Source: Streptomyces sp. MRC013
GTDB lineage: Bacteria > Actinomycetota > Actinomycetes > Streptomycetales > Streptomycetaceae
Length of the DNA: 64,000 bases
Reading direction: 5' to 3'
Assembly (NCBI RefSeq): GCF_023614235.1
Contig: NZ_CP094264.1
Location: 1,674,001-1,738,000, forward strand
The position numbers were made by a program, and so were the translations under genes. Positions 57,697 through 64,000 of the stretch are shown here, piece by piece. Within the stretch, counting starts at the first letter, position 1, and every line of letters begins with the position of its first letter. The notes under the pieces are model-generated. The model was given only the letters and a program-made list of their open reading frames with translations. It was not told where the DNA came from and did not search any database.

Positions 57697-57813
57697 TCAG
57701 CAGAAGATGCTGATGCCGCTGGTGTCGTTGCAGTGGTTGCTCTGCGTGCTGGCCAGCGCGTCGGCCTCCTCCTGCGGGAGCTCCAGGGCCTGGAGGTCGA
57801 GGATGTTCACCAT
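57697..57813 (-). CDS. lanA: Class III lanthipeptide precursor LanA, 38 aa
   Basis: ATG 57813 has AAGGAG at 57820-57825, 7 nt upstream. The leader (about residues 1-21) starts MVNILDLQALELPQEEA and holds the ILDLQ box that class III LanKC enzymes bind. The core is STQSNHCNDTSGISIFC. It contains two S-x-x-S-x-x-C units (STQSNHC and SGISIFC), each able to form a lanthionine or labionin ring. SapB and labyrinthopeptin types have S-x-x-S-x-x-x-C, so the spacing is one residue shorter. It sits between lanKC and lanT. Confidence 0.92.
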   Translation of the reverse strand: MVNILDLQALELPQEEADALASTQSNHCNDTSGISIFC

Positions 57814-57819
57814 GATGTG

Positions 57820-57825
57820 CTCCTT
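57820..57825 (-). promoter_or_regulatory. Ribosome-binding site of lanA
   Basis: AAGGAG, read on the minus strand, ends 7 nt before the ATG of the 38-codon precursor gene. It is the main sequence evidence, besides the peptide itself, that this tiny ORF is translated. Confidence 0.8.
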
Positions 57826-57876
57826 CTGTTCGGTACGGGACCACAGCGGCCCCGTAGGAGGTGGGTTGAAACTCCG

Positions 57877-60516
57877 TCAGAACGCCTTGGCGATCGGCCG
57901 GAGGAACGGGAGGAAACTCACAGTGCCGCTCAGCACACTCTTGAGGCCGAGCAGGATGCCTGCGTTTCCAGTGGCGTGATCCATGGAGATCCGCATGAGT
58001 TGATAGCCTGGGAAGACGGACTCACCGCGCAGCCCGAGCAGGTGCCAGGAAAGGCGTCCGAGGTGGCGGCGCAGCCGGGCGGCGGTCACCGGGTCGGCGG
58101 GGTCCGCGATGCGGTACAGCACAGCCAGTTGTCCGACCCGGCCACTCCAGAGAGCGGGGAGCGCGAAGAATTCGGAGGCGCACGCGTTCCGTGCCGCTTC
58201 CATCGATTCCGCCAACCGGGCGTCGTCACGATGCGCGAGCAGTTCCGTACCGACCAGCGCGACTCCTGCGGAGCCACCTTCCAGATAGGGGTTCAGACGC
58301 CAGCCCTCGTCTACGTTGAGAGTGCCGAACGTGGAGACCCGGCACCGATCCAGGTCGCGATGAGTGGCTTGGACCGCCGCGTCCAGCCAGGTGGTGTCGC
58401 CCGTCGCCTCATAAGTACGCAGCAAGAACAGAGCCGGGCCGGACCACCCGTGCATCAGGCCCGCCGGCCCCGTGGTGGCCTTGACTAGGCCGAGTCCGCC
58501 GAGGGCGGATGAGGTGGGACGGGGAAAGGCACCCCGGAACACGGTCTCGGCCACCCGCTCCGCAAGCCTGAGCGAGGCTACCCGGTACTCGTCGTCGCCG
58601 GTGACTTCGGCGAAGTGTGCCAGGTTAAGACCAATTCCGGACAGGCCGCTGAAGAGGTTCGGGTTCCGCAGCTTGTCGAGCGCGGGATCCAGGTGTTCAA
58701 GAAGCCTCAGCGCCTCCTTGCGGTGGCCCAACCGGTCCAACACATGGGCCACTCCATGACTGCCGTCGAAGAACCCCGGATGGGAAGCGCCGTTTCGATC
58801 GATCGCGCTGAGCAGCCATTCGACCGCACCTTCAGGAATCCTGTAACCACATTCAACGAGCGCATGCAGAACCCCCGACGCGCCGAACGCAAAGGTCTCG
58901 CCCGCGTGGGAGAACTGGCGTACATCGCCCGGAAAGAGCCGGTCGAGCCGGTCGGGCGTCGCGCTCGCGGTGATCGCCGCGGCTAGCGAGTCCAGCAACG
59001 CGGGCCAGTCGGTTTCTGTGCCATCCGCGCCCTCGACGCGTACCCTGGGCTGGCCGACACCCGCCCGCACCGCCTTTGTCTCGGGCAGCGAACTTCCCAG
59101 TGCCGTACGGATCGCCGTCATGTACGAGTCGGGAACGGGAAAGTTCTCCCGTACTGCGGTCATCAGATCGAATGCCTTGGCCTGGTCGAGACAGAGGATC
59201 GACACCAGGGGCATGAACAGCCACAGACGGAGTACCGCCAGGGCGAATCTGTCGATCTCGGCGCCACGCATGTCGGGCGGAGCCGCGAAGCCCGGTGCCG
59301 CCAGGGCCTGCCGGAAGCCCTCCGGGTCGTCAGAGGAGGTTTCGAAGTCGATGAGTGCGGCACGGCCGTCCGCAAGAAGCAGCACGTTGTGCGGATGCAC
59401 GTCCCCGTACACCACTCCGCGTCGATGGATTTCGTCGAGCACCGCCTCAACCTGCTCGCACGCGTCGACTGCCCAGGCCGTGTAGGCGGCCTTGTCCTCC
59501 ACCGACGCGTCTGCGCCCAGCAAGGGGTACGTCTGCGCCTCCCTGGCACTCAGGCGCTCACCGTCGAAGTACTCGATTGCCAAGAAGTGGTGGTCCCAGG
59601 CCGTGAAATGCTCGTACAGCCGCGGTATTCCCTGTATACCGTCCAGCTTCAGCAGGATGTCCCGCTCGCGCAGCAATCGAGTCACCGCGTCCGAACCGGC
59701 CGCGTCCAGCGCTGCATGGGGACGCGCCTCTTTCAGCACCACACGCAGGTCATCCTTCAGGCGTCTGGCCAGGTAAATCCCGCCGCCATTGGAGAAGTGC
59801 AGGGGCTTCTGTACCTCATACGGAAACGCGTCCGCCGGTCCAGACGACCCGTCCCGCTCCGCTATGGACTCCCGCAGGACGTCCGGCGGGGTCACCCACT
59901 CCGGCACCTCGAACACCGGCTTGCGAAGATCGGGGACGAGTTCCCCGTCCGCTCCCCGCATGGCAGGAACCACATCACCGCTCTCCAGCAGGAGATCCCT
60001 CTTGCGGAACCCCCCGTAGCGCGCATATAGAGGGCCTGCCCCGTACCTCACATCGCTCAGGATGTACGGCCCAGGTTCGCCCTCAAGGAGGGCGGAAAGC
60101 CTTGTGAGCACATCGCCCAATTCTTTTTCGTCCCGGGGGTATATGGTTACGAGTTTTCCACTCGAACCACGCGGCGCATACTTTGCGTTCTGTCCGAGAA
60201 AGGCACGTCGACTCGGCAGGAACTTGAACGCGTATCGGCGCGGAACGCAAAAGTCCCATACTGTTTCAATGATTCGTTCCGCATTCTCCATGACGCCCGA
60301 GGCGTGCACCTTCCACCCCTGGTCGACCATACGATCGCCTGCAGGGCACAGTTCCAGCCACAGATCTCCCCTATAGCAACGCCAGCCGTCCGGAACAGGC
60401 CGAGTCACCACCGCATACTCTCCGGAACTCGCCCCGCCAACCACATCTCCAGGCCTTCCGGGGGCATCAAAGAACACCGGATCGGCCATGCAGTAGGTTT
60501 CATATCGCTTGTCCAT
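57877..60516 (-). CDS. lanKC: Class III lanthipeptide synthetase LanKC (RamC-like)
   Basis: The protein is 879 aa from ATG 60516 (MDKRYETYCMADPVFFDAPG) with GGGGAGAA upstream. Residues 1-200 form the phosphoserine lyase domain (FKFLPSRRAFLGQNAKYAPR). The kinase domain (about 215-500) has VVLKEARPHA (Lys near 259), VVYGDVHPHNVLLL (catalytic loop near 372) and ALIDFETSSDD (metal Asp near 391). The C-terminal cyclase-like domain (about 510-879) keeps LMHGWSGPALFLL but shows no Cys/Cys/His zinc set, so this is class III, not IV. It phosphorylates and eliminates Ser, then forms thioether or labionin rings in LanA. Confidence 0.94.
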   Translation of the reverse strand: MDKRYETYCMADPVFFDAPGRPGDVVGGASSGEYAVVTRPVPDGWRCYRGDLWLELCPAGDRMVDQGWKVHASGVMENAERIIETVWDFCVPRRYAFKFLPSRRAFLGQNAKYAPRGSSGKLVTIYPRDEKELGDVLTRLSALLEGEPGPYILSDVRYGAGPLYARYGGFRKRDLLLESGDVVPAMRGADGELVPDLRKPVFEVPEWVTPPDVLRESIAERDGSSGPADAFPYEVQKPLHFSNGGGIYLARRLKDDLRVVLKEARPHAALDAAGSDAVTRLLRERDILLKLDGIQGIPRLYEHFTAWDHHFLAIEYFDGERLSAREAQTYPLLGADASVEDKAAYTAWAVDACEQVEAVLDEIHRRGVVYGDVHPHNVLLLADGRAALIDFETSSDDPEGFRQALAAPGFAAPPDMRGAEIDRFALAVLRLWLFMPLVSILCLDQAKAFDLMTAVRENFPVPDSYMTAIRTALGSSLPETKAVRAGVGQPRVRVEGADGTETDWPALLDSLAAAITASATPDRLDRLFPGDVRQFSHAGETFAFGASGVLHALVECGYRIPEGAVEWLLSAIDRNGASHPGFFDGSHGVAHVLDRLGHRKEALRLLEHLDPALDKLRNPNLFSGLSGIGLNLAHFAEVTGDDEYRVASLRLAERVAETVFRGAFPRPTSSALGGLGLVKATTGPAGLMHGWSGPALFLLRTYEATGDTTWLDAAVQATHRDLDRCRVSTFGTLNVDEGWRLNPYLEGGSAGVALVGTELLAHRDDARLAESMEAARNACASEFFALPALWSGRVGQLAVLYRIADPADPVTAARLRRHLGRLSWHLLGLRGESVFPGYQLMRISMDHATGNAGILLGLKSVLSGTVSFLPFLRPIAKAF

Positions 60517-60643
60517 CGAATTCTCCCCTCACTCATGGCCGTTCGCACGATCGCTCGACAGACCTGACTTCTCCAGCGCCCCATCGAACGCATGAACAAT
60601 CATTCCTGCGGAACAGGAAACAAGATAGGGAAGAGCTACTGAA

Positions 60644-60670
60644 AACCACTAGTAATAACTACTAGGGGTT
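60644..60670. promoter_or_regulatory. Inverted repeat upstream of lanKC, candidate regulator site
   Basis: Arms AACCACTAGT and ACTAGGGGTT pair over 10 positions with one mismatch around the 7-nt spacer AATAACT. The repeat is centred about 140 bp upstream of the lanKC start in AT-rich DNA. Partial copies (CTACT, ACTACTAG) lie beside it. It may be bound by one of the two LuxR-type response regulators. That is inference from position and symmetry. Confidence 0.5.
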
Positions 60671-60709
60671 ATGGGACCTCACCCGTTCGAAAGTGACCGG
60701 TCGGGCAGG

Positions 60710-60743
60710 CTCGCTCCCGCCCGCCCCGGCGGGCGGGAGCGAG
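60710..60743. terminator. 16-bp perfect hairpin at the edge of the IS cluster
   Basis: Arms 60710-60725 (CTCGCTCCCGCCCGCC) and 60728-60743 pair perfectly around a CC loop. No gene now ends here; the IS cluster starts 16 bp to the right. It may be the terminator of a neighbour gene removed when the IS elements arrived. Confidence 0.7.
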
Positions 60744-60758
60744 TGCCCCTTGCGGCAG

Positions 60759-61646
60759 TGAGCTTTTCCAACCTGGGGACAGAAATTGGCAGGTGAGGTG
60801 ACAACGTAGTCAAGCCCCTGGTAGATGGGTTTTCGACCAAGAGAACCGTCTCCACCAGAGGCTTCGCGTGCTTGCTTACCCGCCCGGCATCGACGTGTCC
60901 GGCTCTGCCCTTCGCTTCCTCGCCCAGGAACTACGGCGACACCGCCGTCTGATCGGCTCCCGTTGGCGGCCGAGCGCCGGCCGCCAGGCTCTCCTCACGC
61001 TCGCCCACCTACGGGTGGGACACACCTACGCCCAGCTCGCGGCCGGGTTCGGCATCGGGACCACGACCGCATACCGCTACGTCACCGAGGCCGTCGATCT
61101 CCTGGCCACCCTCGCGCCCACCCTGTCCGACGCGGTGCGGACCGCGTCGGCGAAGGCGTACCTGCTCCTGGACGGCACACCTCTGCCGATCGACCGCATC
61201 GTCGCGGACCGGCCCTCCTACCCCGGCAAGCACAAGAAGCACGGGATGAACGTGCAGGTCATCACCGGCCCCTCCGGCTGGCTGCTGTGGGCCTCACCGG
61301 CCCTACTCGGAGCTGTCCACGATGTCCGCGCGGCCCGCGAACACGACATCACCGACCCCCTCGCCGAGGCCGGCGTCACGTGCTGGGCCGACAAGGGCTA
61401 CCGAGGCGCCAGTGGCACGGCCCGCACCCCGTACTGGGGACGGTGGGAGACCCTCTCCGCCGGCCAGCAGGCGGTGAACCAGGCCCACGCGAAAATCCGC
61501 GCCCCCGTCGAGCAGGCCATCGCCACCCTCAAGTCCTGGCGGCTCCTGCGCAAGATCCGGTGCTCGACCACCCGAATCGCCTGCCTTGTCCAGGCCGTCC
61601 TTCACCATGCACCTGACCAGCTCAGGCCGATGATGGAAAAGCCTCA
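60759..61646 (+). mobile_element. IS5-type insertion sequence, element 1
   Basis: Short imperfect terminal repeats are visible: left TGAGCTTTTCCA (60759 on) and right, read inward, TGAGGCTTTTCCA (ending 61646). The element is about 0.9 kb with one transposase. Its right end touches the left end of element 2, whose first bases supply the transposase stop codon. No clear target duplication is seen. Confidence 0.6.
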
Positions 61647-61650
61647 TTGA
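60868..61650 (+). CDS. IS5-type transposase with HTH_Tnp_4 and DDE_Tnp_4 domains
   Basis: The protein is 260 aa from GTG 60868. An N-terminal helix-turn-helix (QALLTLAHLRVGHTYAQLAA, TTTAYRYVTEAVDLLATLAP) precedes the DDE domain: LLLDGTPLPIDRI (first Asp), VHDVRAAREHDI, CWADKGYRG (second Asp) and VEQAIATLKSWRLL (Glu). It appears complete. The stop TGA coincides with the junction to element 2. The dead transposase at 46950 is a relative. Confidence 0.85.
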   Translation: MLAYPPGIDVSGSALRFLAQELRRHRRLIGSRWRPSAGRQALLTLAHLRVGHTYAQLAAGFGIGTTTAYRYVTEAVDLLATLAPTLSDAVRTASAKAYLLLDGTPLPIDRIVADRPSYPGKHKKHGMNVQVITGPSGWLLWASPALLGAVHDVRAAREHDITDPLAEAGVTCWADKGYRGASGTARTPYWGRWETLSAGQQAVNQAHAKIRAPVEQAIATLKSWRLLRKIRCSTTRIACLVQAVLHHAPDQLRPMMEKPH

Positions 61651-61800
61651 CGTTTTCTCAGCGAAATAATCTTCGGGAAGTGGGTTGATCAGGGCGTTAA
61701 GGGTTGGGTCGGACAGCGGTGGCCCGGGTGCGGACAGACGTGAAGCCTTTGGTAGGACGGTTCTCACCACAAGATCGTCCGTTGCACCAGAGGCTTCACG

Positions 61801-62625
61801 TTGGTCACCTATGTTGCCATGCTCGACGTCCCGCGCCACGTGGTGGAATACGTGGCCCGGCTGCTGGCCGGCCACCGCCGCCGGATCGGCACCCCGAAGG
61901 GCTCCCGGGCGTTGAGCCCGTTCCGGCAGGCCGTCTTCGTGCTGCGCTGGTTCCGCGAGGCCGGCTGCGTGCACTGCCTGGCCCGCGATGCGGGAATCTC
62001 GCAGGCCACCGGCTACCGCTACCTCCACGAGGCAATCGACGTCCTGGCCGACCAGGCCCCCGAGCTGCATGAGGTGCTGGACCGCTGCCGCGCGCGGCAG
62101 ATGAGCCACGTGGTGCTGGACGGCACCCTGGTCTCCTGCGACCGTGTCGCCGGGACTACCGAGAAGGGCAACGACCTGTGGTACTCCGGCAAGGCTCGGC
62201 ACTTCGCCGGGAACATCCAGTTCGTGGCCGCACCCGACGGCACCCCGCTGTGGGTCTCCGACGTCGAACCCGGATCCGTCCACGACCTGCGTGCCGCCCG
62301 CATCCATGCCCTGCCCGCCTTGTACGCGGCGGCCCGCGCCGGTCTGCCGACGCTGGCCGACGTCGGCTACACCGGCGCCGGCAAGGGCATCCACACCCCG
62401 TTCCGTCCGCACCCCGACATCGCTTCCCCGCTCGCGCCGGACAACCGCGCCCACAACCGGCTCCTGCGCGGCATCCGGGCCCTGGGCGAACGGGCCGCCG
62501 CTGAACTCAAGCAGCGCTGGCGCGCGCTGCAGCACGTCACGCTCAGCCCCAGCCGGATCGGACGCATCGCCCAAGCCGCACTCGTCCTCAACAACTCAGA
62601 GGGCGTTAAGTCCCGTTCCTGGTGA
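61801..62625 (+). CDS. Transposase of element 2, C-terminus altered by nested IS
   Basis: The start is TTG 61801 (VTYVAMLDVPRHVVEYVARL). The helix-turn-helix and DDE motifs are HCLARDAGISQATGYRYLHE, VLDGTLVSCDRVAG, SVHDLRAARIHALPA, LADVGYTGAGKG and AELKQRWRALQHV. The native end reads AALVLNNS then WK and a stop at 63974-63976. Element 3 was inserted after that Ser codon, so the present frame runs eight residues into it (EGVKSRSW). Nearly the whole protein is intact and may still work. Confidence 0.8.
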   Translation: MVTYVAMLDVPRHVVEYVARLLAGHRRRIGTPKGSRALSPFRQAVFVLRWFREAGCVHCLARDAGISQATGYRYLHEAIDVLADQAPELHEVLDRCRARQMSHVVLDGTLVSCDRVAGTTEKGNDLWYSGKARHFAGNIQFVAAPDGTPLWVSDVEPGSVHDLRAARIHALPALYAAARAGLPTLADVGYTGAGKGIHTPFRPHPDIASPLAPDNRAHNRLLRGIRALGERAAAELKQRWRALQHVTLSPSRIGRIAQAALVLNNSEGVKSRSW

Positions 62626-62701
62626 TGTGGTGTCGCCCGTTCGTGGGTGATGGAACGGTTCCACGCCCGCGTCGTGTCGTGTGCATGATGGGGTCGCGGA
62701 C

Positions 62702-63556
62702 ATGGAACGGATGCCGTACGCAACCGACTTGTCCGACGAGCAGTGGGCACTGATCGAACCGCTGGTCACCGCGTGGAAGCAGGAGCGGGTGGCGCGGTCG
62801 GCGACCGGGAACCCGGGCTCCTGCGACCTGCGTGAGGTCGTGAACGCGCTGCTCTACCAGAACCGGACGGGCTGTCAGTGGCGGCTTCTGCCGCATGATC
62901 TCCCGGCCTGGTCTGCGGTGTTCTACTACTTCACCCTGTGGCGCCAGGACGGCCTTGACCAGCGAATCCAGGAGATCCTGCGCTGCCAGGTGCGGGAGAG
63001 GTCCAGACGATTAGAGGACCCGTCCCTGGTGATCATCGATACCCAGTCCGTCCGTGTGGCGGCCGGGGTGCCGAAGAAGACGACGGGACTGGACGCGAAC
63101 AAGAAGACGCCCGGCAGGAAGCGGGGACTGGCCGTCGACGTGCTGGGCCTGGTCATCGGTGTGGTGGTCCTCGCCGCGAGCGCGCACGACAACGAAGCCG
63201 GCATCGCCCTGCTGGACCAGGCGGCCGAGCGGTGCGGGATGCGCCTGGAGAAAGTCCTGGTCGACCAGGGCTTCAAGGACGCCGTGATCATCCACGGGGC
63301 GGTGAAGGACATCACCGTCGAGGTGGTCCGCCGCAACCCCGGCGACGAAGGCAAGGGCTTCGTCCCGCAACCGAAGCGGTGGGTGGTTGAGCAGGTCAAC
63401 GGCACCCTCATGCTGCACCGGCGCCTCGCCCGCGACTACGACCACCGGCCCGACAACGCGGCCTCACGCGTCTACTGGGCCTCCACCGCCGGCATGCTCC
63501 GCCGCCTGACCACCCCCACCGCCGCCTGGCGGGACGACGTGGAGCTGGCCGCGTGA
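62702..63556 (+). CDS. IS5-family transposase of element 3
   Basis: The protein is 284 aa from ATG 62702 (MERMPYATDLSDEQWALIEP). The N-terminal DUF4096-like region (LYQNRTGCQWRLLPHDLPAW) is followed by the DDE domain: SLVIIDTQSVRVAAG (first Asp), KRGLAVDVLGLVIGV, KVLVDQGFKD (second Asp) and WVVEQVNGTLMLHRRLARDY (Glu). It looks complete and active. It is coupled by a GTGA overlap to the passenger gene. Confidence 0.9.
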   Translation: MERMPYATDLSDEQWALIEPLVTAWKQERVARSATGNPGSCDLREVVNALLYQNRTGCQWRLLPHDLPAWSAVFYYFTLWRQDGLDQRIQEILRCQVRERSRRLEDPSLVIIDTQSVRVAAGVPKKTTGLDANKKTPGRKRGLAVDVLGLVIGVVVLAASAHDNEAGIALLDQAAERCGMRLEKVLVDQGFKDAVIIHGAVKDITVEVVRRNPGDEGKGFVPQPKRWVVEQVNGTLMLHRRLARDYDHRPDNAASRVYWASTAGMLRRLTTPTAAWRDDVELAA

Positions 63557-63957
63557 ACGTCCACGAACTCCTGCGGCTGCTGCAGACCGAACACGACGAG
63601 ACCACCGCACGAGCCGAGAACCTGCGCGAGCAGATCGAGCGGCTCACCACCGCCCTCGCCGAGACCGAAGCCCGCCTGGCCGAGCTCGCCGCCACCCGCA
63701 AGGTCATCGACGGCCTCACCCCACACGACCACGGAACGGCCCCCGCGGAGACCGCCACCGCGACCGTCTACCAGCGCATCGTGACCACGTTCAACGACCA
63801 CCCCCAGAAGGTGTTCCGCGTCCGTGATCTGCACGAACACCTCGGCCTGCCCACCGACGAGCCCTCGATCAACGTCACCCGCTCCCGCCTGGGACGACTC
63901 GTCCGCCAAGGACTCCTCGAACAACCCGAACGCGGCCGCTACCAGAAACGGACTTAA
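63553..63957 (+). CDS. IS passenger protein, coiled coil plus winged helix
   Basis: This 134-aa ORF begins at GTG 63553, overlapping the transposase stop by 4 bp (GTGA). Residues 5-55 form a heptad-like coiled coil (TARAENLREQIERLTTALAE, EARLAELAA). Residues 70-134 look like a winged-helix DNA-binding domain (FRVRDLHEHLGL, INVTRSRLGRLVRQGLLEQP). It lies inside the inverted repeats, so it travels with the IS. The likely role is control of transposition or target choice. Confidence 0.75.
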   Translation: MNVHELLRLLQTEHDETTARAENLREQIERLTTALAETEARLAELAATRKVIDGLTPHDHGTAPAETATATVYQRIVTTFNDHPQKVFRVRDLHEHLGLPTDEPSINVTRSRLGRLVRQGLLEQPERGRYQKRT

Positions 63958-64000
63958 CGCCCTCTCATGGAAGTGACAACCGCTGAGAAAACGTCACTGT

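Larger units (their letters stand above)
60517..60758. other. lanKC promoter region
   Basis: There are 240 bp upstream of lanKC without a gene. The DNA between 60590 and 60670 is strikingly AT-rich for this genome and holds an imperfect inverted repeat. A separate 16-bp perfect hairpin lies next to the IS boundary. Confidence 0.6.
62599..63964 (+). mobile_element. Nested IS5-family element 3 with passenger gene
   Basis: Terminal inverted repeats are GAGGGCGTTAAGTCC plus about 10 more matching bases at the left, and the inverse ending 63964 at the right. The 1366-bp element is flanked by TCA on both sides (62596-62598 and 63965-63967), fitting the TNA target duplications of the IS1031-type IS5 subgroup. 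It lies within the last codons of the element 2 transposase. Confidence 0.88.
61648..63996 (+). mobile_element. IS5-type insertion sequence, element 2, interrupted by element 3
   Basis: A 16-bp perfect inverted repeat, TGACGTTTTCTCAGCG, marks both ends (61648-61663 and, inverted, 63981-63996). Subtracting the nested element and one target copy leaves about 980 bp, normal for a one-gene IS5 relative. Outer target duplications are not evident. Confidence 0.75.

Noticed and set aside
57606..57876. A second lanthipeptide precursor in the gaps around lanA
   Set aside because: Both gaps (57606-57696 and 57814-57876) were read on the minus strand; no second ORF with an LQ leader box and Ser/Cys core was found.

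Overview
The window looks like chromosomal DNA of a Streptomyces or a close actinomycete relative. The sequence is very GC-rich with GTG/ATG starts. It carries a mycothiol-conjugate amidase (mca), an actinobacterial-type propionyl-CoA carboxylase with an epsilon subunit, sortase-E-like and lipobox surface proteins, and rare TTA codons that sit in accessory genes. As I remember it, the order mca - greA - ilvA - metB - msrA ... hutH - GGDEF - enoyl-CoA hydratase - cya - birA - pccB/pccE - maf - accA2 - DeoR - NAD(P)H-quinone dehydrogenase - purine nucleoside phosphorylase - sugar mutase follows the S. coelicolor SCO49xx region read backwards. I have not checked this.

Layout. 1-29.3 kb is mostly conserved core. 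It holds a truncated thioredoxin-fold protein, a TrmB/LuxR-type regulator next to small secreted proteins, two tandem 'stress protein' paralogues, mca, greA, ilvA, metB, msrA, a MarR/NmrA pair, an L,D-transpeptidase lipoprotein, hutH, diguanylate and adenylate cyclases, and the biotin / acyl-CoA carboxylase block (birA, pccB, pccE, maf, accA2). 29.3-38.0 kb is an accessory island between accA2 and a core DeoR-type regulator. It contains a secreted protein plus a fused ABC/FtsX transporter, a Nudix ORF overlapping a small secreted protein, and broken remains of a serine recombinase, a Tn3-family transposase and a tyrosine recombinase. 38.0-46.6 kb returns to core genes, ending in a 29-bp tandem-repeat array behind the sugar mutase and a PH-domain membrane protein. 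46.6-64.0 kb is accessory: a dead IS5-type transposase, then a lanthipeptide locus (about 48.3-60.5 kb), then stacked insertion sequences.

The main biosynthetic system is a class III lanthipeptide operon on the minus strand: lanKC (879 aa) - lanA (38 aa, present only as a very short ORF) - lanT (ABC exporter). The precursor has an ILDLQ leader box and a core with two S-x-x-S-x-x-C units, the layout expected for two labionin or lanthionine rings. It is flanked by two histidine kinase / response regulator pairs and an ABC ATPase plus FtsX permease. An IS5-type element sits exactly between the second response regulator and lanT. Removing it in silico makes their stop codons overlap, so the regulator and the biosynthetic operon were neighbours before the insertion. 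TTA codons in both kinases and in lanT suggest bldA-dependent, development-linked expression.

Six conserved genes (metB, the NmrA-like gene, a DUF1330 gene, the DeoR regulator, a gamma-glutamylcyclotransferase and purine nucleoside phosphorylase) are broken by small indels at or next to runs of 5-7 G or C. This pattern points to uncorrected sequencing error rather than real gene death.
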